From contig JAMYWO010000220.1 of NCBI GenBank assembly GCA_024220525.1, forward strand, positions 45,243-69,881: DNA of 24,639 bases. The letters run 5' to 3'. Source of the stretch: Cochliopodium minus. Taxonomy: Eukaryota; Discosea; Himatismenida; Cochliopodiidae. Shown one piece after another: positions 19,639 to 24,639 of the stretch (position 1 is its first letter; each line of letters begins with the position of its first letter). The notes below the pieces were generated by a model. The model was not told the DNA's origin, searched no databases, and saw only the letters and a program-made list of their open reading frames with translations. The position numbers were made by a program, and so were the translations under genes.

Positions 19639-21703
19639 ATGAAGAAAGAAATGAATAGGGGTGGATCTGTTTTGATGAATGAAGAAGAATCAAAAAAAAA
19701 TCATTCCAAAAGTAATTTAATTTAAATAAAATTAATCCCATTTTTTCTTATATTGAACTCAAATGAATAGCAATCAAAACCATAAAATCAAAAAATAAAG
19801 ATAAATCAATTGATCAAGATTTGACCGATTCTCCAAGTAAATTAGTTATTTTTATTAAATATAATAAAATTTTAATATTATTGAAAGTGAAATCTAGGTC
19901 AACAATAAGAAATAGAGCTTTTTTGAGAGAAAATTCAACGAATGAAGTGAATAAAGAACCCCTCAAAAGAAATAACACCAAACATATGATTACTGTCACC
20001 TTCCTGGGTTTGAAATTTAAATTTTTTATGATCAAAATTCTTAAAGTATAATAAAATTTTAGATGCAACACATACCAACCTTATGATGGATTTATCCAAC
20101 AAAGTTGATGATCTAATGAGAAAAGTATGTATGAAGAGACAAATAGAATACTCTATGCATCATTTTGAAAGAGTGGATGGAACAATTATATCATTAGGTT
20201 CATTTATTTCAGATATAAGCAATGAAATGCACATCCTATTGATTCCAAATAAAGATGATCTCGATGAAATCACGATCGAAGACGAATTTCTAGAATTAGA
20301 CAAACCCAAAAAAAAGGGGAAGAGCAATCTTTTGGAAGTGATTGATTTTTCATTTGATTCGGAAAGCGGTCTTATTGATCAATCATTGTTTATTGAAGAT
20401 TCACTAACTAAAGAAGAAGAAAATTATAAAATTGATTTATCTCTTTTGGAAATGAAATCTATCCCCAAAGAAATCAAATGTATGAGAGATAATATTGCTT
20501 ATGAAATTTTGACAAGTGAACAATCATACATGAGAGGTCTCATTGTATTGAGAGAAGTAAAAACAAATTTAAAATCTCGACATCAAATTTAAATTATAAA
20601 TTTAAAATTTTTTATTTAGTTTTATTGCAATCAAGTTATATTCTATTGTGAAAAAAATTGCTGGCCTAATCAAATCCAACAATCATTCAAGAAAATAGAA
20701 ATGATGATAGAAAGTATAATTTCCATCAATATGATTTTATTGAAAAATTTGGAGGGTAAAAATAAAGATTTTTTTTCTTCCACTATATAAAAAAATAATT
20801 CCCTTTTATTCTAGAGAGATTGACCGATTGGGAGAGTTCAAAAACAGTGGGAGATGTGATTCTAAAGTTGACACCATATTTAAAAGTATATACAACTTAC
20901 ACATCAGAGTATGATAGATCTATTGAGGAAATTGTGAAATGGGAACAAAAATTTGTTCCGTTAAAAGAGAAAATGACAGAAATAATGGAAAATCCCAACG
21001 TGAAAGATTTTATGAGATCTTTTGCGATCACTCCTGTTCAAAGAGTTCCCAGATATATCTTGTTGATTAGAGATCTCATCAAAAATACAGAACCTTCCCA
21101 TCCTGATCTCCAATATCTTCAAGAATGTCTCGATAAAATGTCCAAAATCGCTCAAGAAGTAAATGAATCAATAAGAATGGCTGAAAACACTTCCAAATGT
21201 TTGTCCATACAAAGTTTGACACTCAATCTTGATGATGTACACATCCTTTTTTTTAAAAAAAATTCTATTTTTAAATTTTCAATTTTTATTCTATTTTAAA
21301 CAAGATAATTGCTCCTCATAGGAAATTTCTTAAAGAATCAAAACTTAAAAAAGTATGCAAAAAAGATACTCAAACGAGAATAGTCTGGTTATTTTCGGAC
21401 ATTCTGATTTACGCCCATAAAATCTCAGGAAGCGAAAAATTGACCAATAAGCACAAGAAATATTCTAATTCTCAAATCTTTCATTTGTTGCATTTGGAAT
21501 CAAATAATCCAATCAAAGTTGAAGAGAATCCAGAAAACGAGAATATACCAACCCAAGATAAAGATAAATCTTTCCAAATTATCTCCGATGACAAGACATT
21601 CATTTTATTAGCTTCTTCAATTGAAGAAAAAAATGATTGGATAAATTCTATTAATTTGGCCATTCAATCAGAATTAAAGAATAAGAGCACTTTTCATTTG
21701 TAA
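19639..21703 (+). CDS. RhoGEF (DH-PH) with N-terminal ubiquitin-like/RBD-like domain, 7 exons
   Basis: Second Rho exchange factor, about 569 residues. Exons: 19639-19711, 19771-19836, 19888-20007, 20063-20556, 20620-20755, 20815-21236, 21305-21703; total 1710 nt, in phase. Residues ~75-145 (MITVTFLDATHTN...VDDLMRKVCMKRQI...HILLIP) have the layout of a ubiquitin-fold Ras-binding-type domain. The DH domain runs ~231-440: NIAYEILTSEQSYMRGL, then FAITPVQRVPRYILLIRDLI, the family's most conserved helix. A PH domain follows at ~455-565 (IVWLFSDILIYAHK ... IEEKNDWINSINLAI). This is the minimal DH-PH catalytic unit that loads GTP on Rho/Rac. The RBD-like module might place it downstream of a Ras protein. 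The 5' end is the least certain part; the first two introns were chosen from phase. Confidence 0.85.
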
Positions 21704-21752
21704 AAAAAAAAAAGTTCGATGATGTTTTATTAAAGTTTATAAAAAAATAAAA

Positions 21753-22371
21753 ATGAAATTATTTCTGATTGTATCTATTTTCTTTTGTTTATTTTTTGGA
21801 ATTTTGGGAAATCAACAAAGGTTTGGACATTCAACCATTTTGGTAACAAATTCAACAAAATGGCCTGGTTATTCATTATTGATTTGGGGAGGTTATTCTT
21901 ATGTAAATAAAAAAAATGGAGTATTTGGTGGAATGCAAGATTCTATAATTAAATGTGATATAAACAATAAGAGGTATAAAATTATATTTTAAATATCTCA
22001 TTTCAATAAAAACATAATTTTTTTTAAATTCCCAAAATCAATTTTAAATATATTTTTACTCTCAAAGCTGTGAGATATTGTTAATTAATGGAACGCTCCC
22101 TACAGGACGGGCTTTTCATAAAGCAGTATATGATAGTAATAATAATAGGATGATAATAAGTGGAGGAACGACCCAAGTGAGAGATTTTGGTTTACGATCA
22201 AATGGTTTCATCAGATCATGTGGAAGATCTGATGTTTGGTCTTTTGATTTAAATACTTTATCATGGAACCAATTGGTCCAACATACCGGAAATTGCGAAA
22301 ACTCTTCTATAAAATTGGCTCCTTTTGGAATATTAATCATATCTATGTTATTCTTGATTGTATATACTTGA
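21753..22371 (+). CDS. Small secreted kelch-repeat protein, probably GPI-anchored
   Basis: Exons 21753-21973 and 22068-22371 are joined in phase 2, giving 174 residues. It has a clear signal peptide (KLFLIVSIFFCLFFGILG), then two to three kelch-like blades: RFGHSTILV...LLIWGGYSY; GTLPTGRAFHKAVYDSNNNR then MIISGG; SDVWSFDLNTLSWNQL. The protein ends in a polar NCENSS region followed by a hydrophobic tail (FGILIISMLFLIVYT) at the very C-terminus, the layout of a GPI-attachment signal. Full kelch propellers need five to seven blades, so this is either an oligomerising fragment or a truncated relative. It starts 49 bp after the RhoGEF stop on the same strand. The surface role is unknown. Confidence 0.75.
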
Positions 22372-22464
22372 AAAATTAAAAATATTTATTTTGAACATAA
22401 CAATATTTTTATTTGGCGCCAAAATGATAAAAAATAATAAAAAAAAAAATCAAAATAAAAAATA

Positions 22465-24570
22465 ATGGAACCAAAAAAACTAATAGAAGTGCTTGAACAA
22501 AAAGATATCGAGATATTGTTGGATACCATTCAAAAAGAAAAACTTGATTTTAAAGTATTATTTACATCTTCAACAACTAATGATAACCATGAAATATGGG
22601 ACAATCTTTTGTCAATGACTTTAATATGCCTAGAAAAAATTATAGAATATCAAAATGAAGATGATTTTCTGGTAAATTAAATTTTAAAGCCCCAATTTAT
22701 TCGATTTTAATAATTCAACCAATCAGAATAATGAAGAATATAAAGTTATGATGTCATTTCTCTTGTATATAGTCAAAATGGCACAAGAATTTTTATCAGA
22801 TAAAGATAGATCAACCCCAGATCCCCTCTTTGAAATAGCAATTTTGCTACACAGTAAGAGTGCATTTAATTTATTAACAAATATTAACCCATAAACAAAT
22901 AAGATAAGATATTCGATTTCAAGGATGTACAATGTGGGATACACGATGGAATATCGAGATTATGTGAAACATGGTGGTTGGATGAAAAACCAGGAAAAGA
23001 AAGATTGATTATTACACCCCCTATGTACCTTGCTATGAAATCATTGGAACTCAATTCCAAAATAGCTGATTTAACGAGATTGTATGATATCAGAAAAGGT
23101 TTATTATTGCTTGATTTGGAAGAAGAATCCTCAAATGGTCTCAAAGATTTGCTCCTTAGATGTGTAATGCATCCTCGGTTCCTTTCTAATCCAAAAGGAA
23201 AAAGATTCATCTCTTTCCTCTTTTCTTTGTACACTCCATTCATTGATGAAATCCACAACATTATCAAAGCTCAAGTAAATTTTTTTTTTGATAACTATTC
23301 CTTTAAAGGCTTCAATTTTTTTTTTCAGTTGGTGACATTCAAAAAATCAATAGCCCAATCATATGGAGAAATATATTTCAATGCATGGAAATCAGCAACG
23401 GGACAATTTTTGATAAAAATAGAAAACAACTGTATCCAAGATTTGATTGAAAATGCCATCTATCTTTCCGACAAAGGAATCCTCTCCTCACTAAGAAACA
23501 TTTTAGATTATTTCAACACACAAAGAAAATACAAGGGATTAGATAAAATGTTGTTGACATTGTATGAACCATTGTTGTGGAGAAATTTAAAAGTTACAAA
23601 CTCTTTGGTGAGAAGAAATGCCCTTGCTTTGTTTATCAACGCTTTTCCCTTACAAGATGCCAATGCAAACAATGTACAAGTGAGTACCATTCTCCAAAAA
23701 CAATTCAATGAACTGAATGATCTTTTGTTTGATACGGATGCTTCCGTGAGAGAATTGTGTGTGAAAGGAGTGAGCAGAATCATCAACATTTACTGGGAAA
23801 TGATTCCTTCTGCTGCAATAAAACTTTTGTTGGGTAAAATGGTGAATCATCTTTCTTTAGACAGTAACTCTGCAAAAGTGAGATTGGCAGTAGTGGAAGG
23901 ATTAAACTATATTTTGGACAATTTCCTTTCTCATTCTCTTTTAAAAGAAATTTTGCCTTCTTCTTCTCATCTTTTCCATGACAAAGCGGATTCAGTGAGA
24001 GCAGCATACAGCAAATTATTGGTTACCGTAAGAAACGTGAAAAACATTCATTTTCTTGACATCGTTACTCTTGATGACATCCTCGTCCATCTTCAAATTG
24101 ATTCCAAAAAACCAAGAATCGCTTCCACTTTAACCAAGCTTCTCCTTCAAAACTTTTTCCCCTCCAAAATAAGTTCTCAACATCTCAAAACGTTTAAAAA
24201 AATATATCAAAGCAACGTGGACGCCTGTTTTACTTTTTACTCTTACGTTCATCACTTTGTAAATTTGGAAGCTATTTGTGTTTTCATTCTTCTTCAAATG
24301 AAATACATCAAAAAAACCCTTTCTTCTTCTTCTACCTCCTCTTCTAATCTATCCTCCACAGGAGGAGATGACATGGACAATACAGAGAATATGGAAGATA
24401 AAGAAAATTCTCAAAACAACATTTCCCAAAACAATTCTCTTAACAGCACTACTGGCTCTTCTTCCAAGGATCGTTCTTCTCTCGTCATTGGAATGCTCAA
24501 AAACATCCGCGTTCTTTGGGATTCCATTCAATCTAAACTCAAACTCTCTGAGAACAAAGAACTCAAATTG
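22465..24570 (+). CDS. NCAPG2: Condensin II subunit G2, 5' half of gene
   Basis: Exons 22465-22671, 22727-22853, 22904-23274 and 23329-24570 encode residues 1-649 of the condensin II HEAT-repeat subunit, needed for early mitotic chromosome condensation and interphase chromosome organisation. Conserved stretches include GIHDGISRLCETWW, LLLRCVMHPRFL, and the core LYEPLLWRNLKVTNSLVRRN, then ALALFINAFPLQD, and WEMIPSAAIKLLL, all matching animal and plant NCAPG2. An S/N/D-rich insert (~590-620) precedes a helix. The frame is open to a GTACAT donor at 24571, where the window runs into intron and ends. The rest of the gene is on the opposite strand at 11675-9909, joined in phase 0. Introns here are 50-55 nt. 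Confidence 0.93.
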
Positions 24571-24639
24571 GTACATACCCCCCCTTTATTTTTATATGAG
24601 TCTATTTCTTTTATTTATTTATTTTTTACTTATTTTTTA
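24563..24639. repeat. 77-bp terminal overlap, inverted copy of 11784-11860
   Basis: These final bases hold the end of an NCAPG2 exon plus 69 bp of intron. They are an exact reverse complement of 11784-11860. Since they stop at the window edge, they look like the end of a sequence piece that should have been merged with the left piece. Confidence 0.95.

Noticed and set aside
19837-19887. Read-through of this segment as coding in the second RhoGEF
   Set aside because: It is open but I/K/L-only and A/T-rich, starts GTAAAT and ends AAAG, and its removal keeps phase, so it was treated as a 51-nt intron. RNA could reverse this.
22672-22689. An 18-nt intron in NCAPG2 ending at the first AAAG
   Set aside because: It leads to an in-frame TAA; the 55-nt choice (22672-22726) keeps the conserved frame.
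11784-24639. 77-bp inverted repeats as ends of a transposon or a biological palindrome
   Set aside because: No transposase or target-site duplication. One copy stops exactly at the window end and the other at an N, and together they reunite one gene in phase. An assembly overlap explains everything.

Overview
This is a fragment of an AT-rich nuclear genome from a eukaryotic microbe. Almost every gene is cut by short, A/T-only spliceosomal introns, stop usage fits the standard code (TAA and TGA both end proteins), intergenic gaps are very short, and the proteins are eukaryotic: condensin II, RhoGEFs, a RasGAP, an SLC26 transporter and a RING/TRAF-type zinc finger. The signalling repertoire, N/S-rich low complexity and intron density suggest a free-living amoeboid protist (Anaeramoeba or an amoebozoan would fit), but nothing here fixes the species.

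Layout: 1-294 A/T-rich tract; 295-760 (-) coiled-coil/RING exon; 773-1077 (+) TRAF-type zinc-finger exon; 1254-4677 (-) DEP-RasGAP gene, 9 exons; 4748-9782 (-) SLC26/SulP anion transporter with STAS domain, 27 exons including one of 5 nt; 9909-11675 (-) 3' half of condensin II subunit NCAPG2; 11861 a single N; 12032-12985 (-) orphan membrane-anchored protein; 13030-14188 (+) GT8-like glycosyltransferase; 14676-19359 (-) RhoGEF-PH-cyclic-nucleotide-binding protein; 19639-21703 (+) a second RhoGEF-PH with a ubiquitin-like/RBD-like N-terminal domain; 21753-22371 (+) small secreted kelch protein; 22465-24570 (+) 5' half of NCAPG2.

The strongest result concerns order, not a new system. The last 77 bases (24563-24639) are the exact reverse complement of 11784-11860, next to the N at 11861. 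The NCAPG2 gene starts on the + strand at 22465, runs to a splice donor at 24571, and continues in phase on the - strand at 11675-9909. The left piece (1-11860) is therefore almost certainly attached at the wrong end and in the wrong orientation: the natural order is 11862-24639 followed by the reverse complement of 11860-1. In that order NCAPG2, the SulP transporter and the RasGAP run head to tail. A similar strand flip seems to split a RING/TRAF gene at about 760.

Functionally the window mixes small-GTPase signalling (two divergent RhoGEFs, one RasGAP), anion transport, glycosylation and chromosome condensation. I see no operon-like system, CRISPR array, transposase, virus or tRNA. All exon coordinates are hand reconstructions from frame, phase and family similarity.
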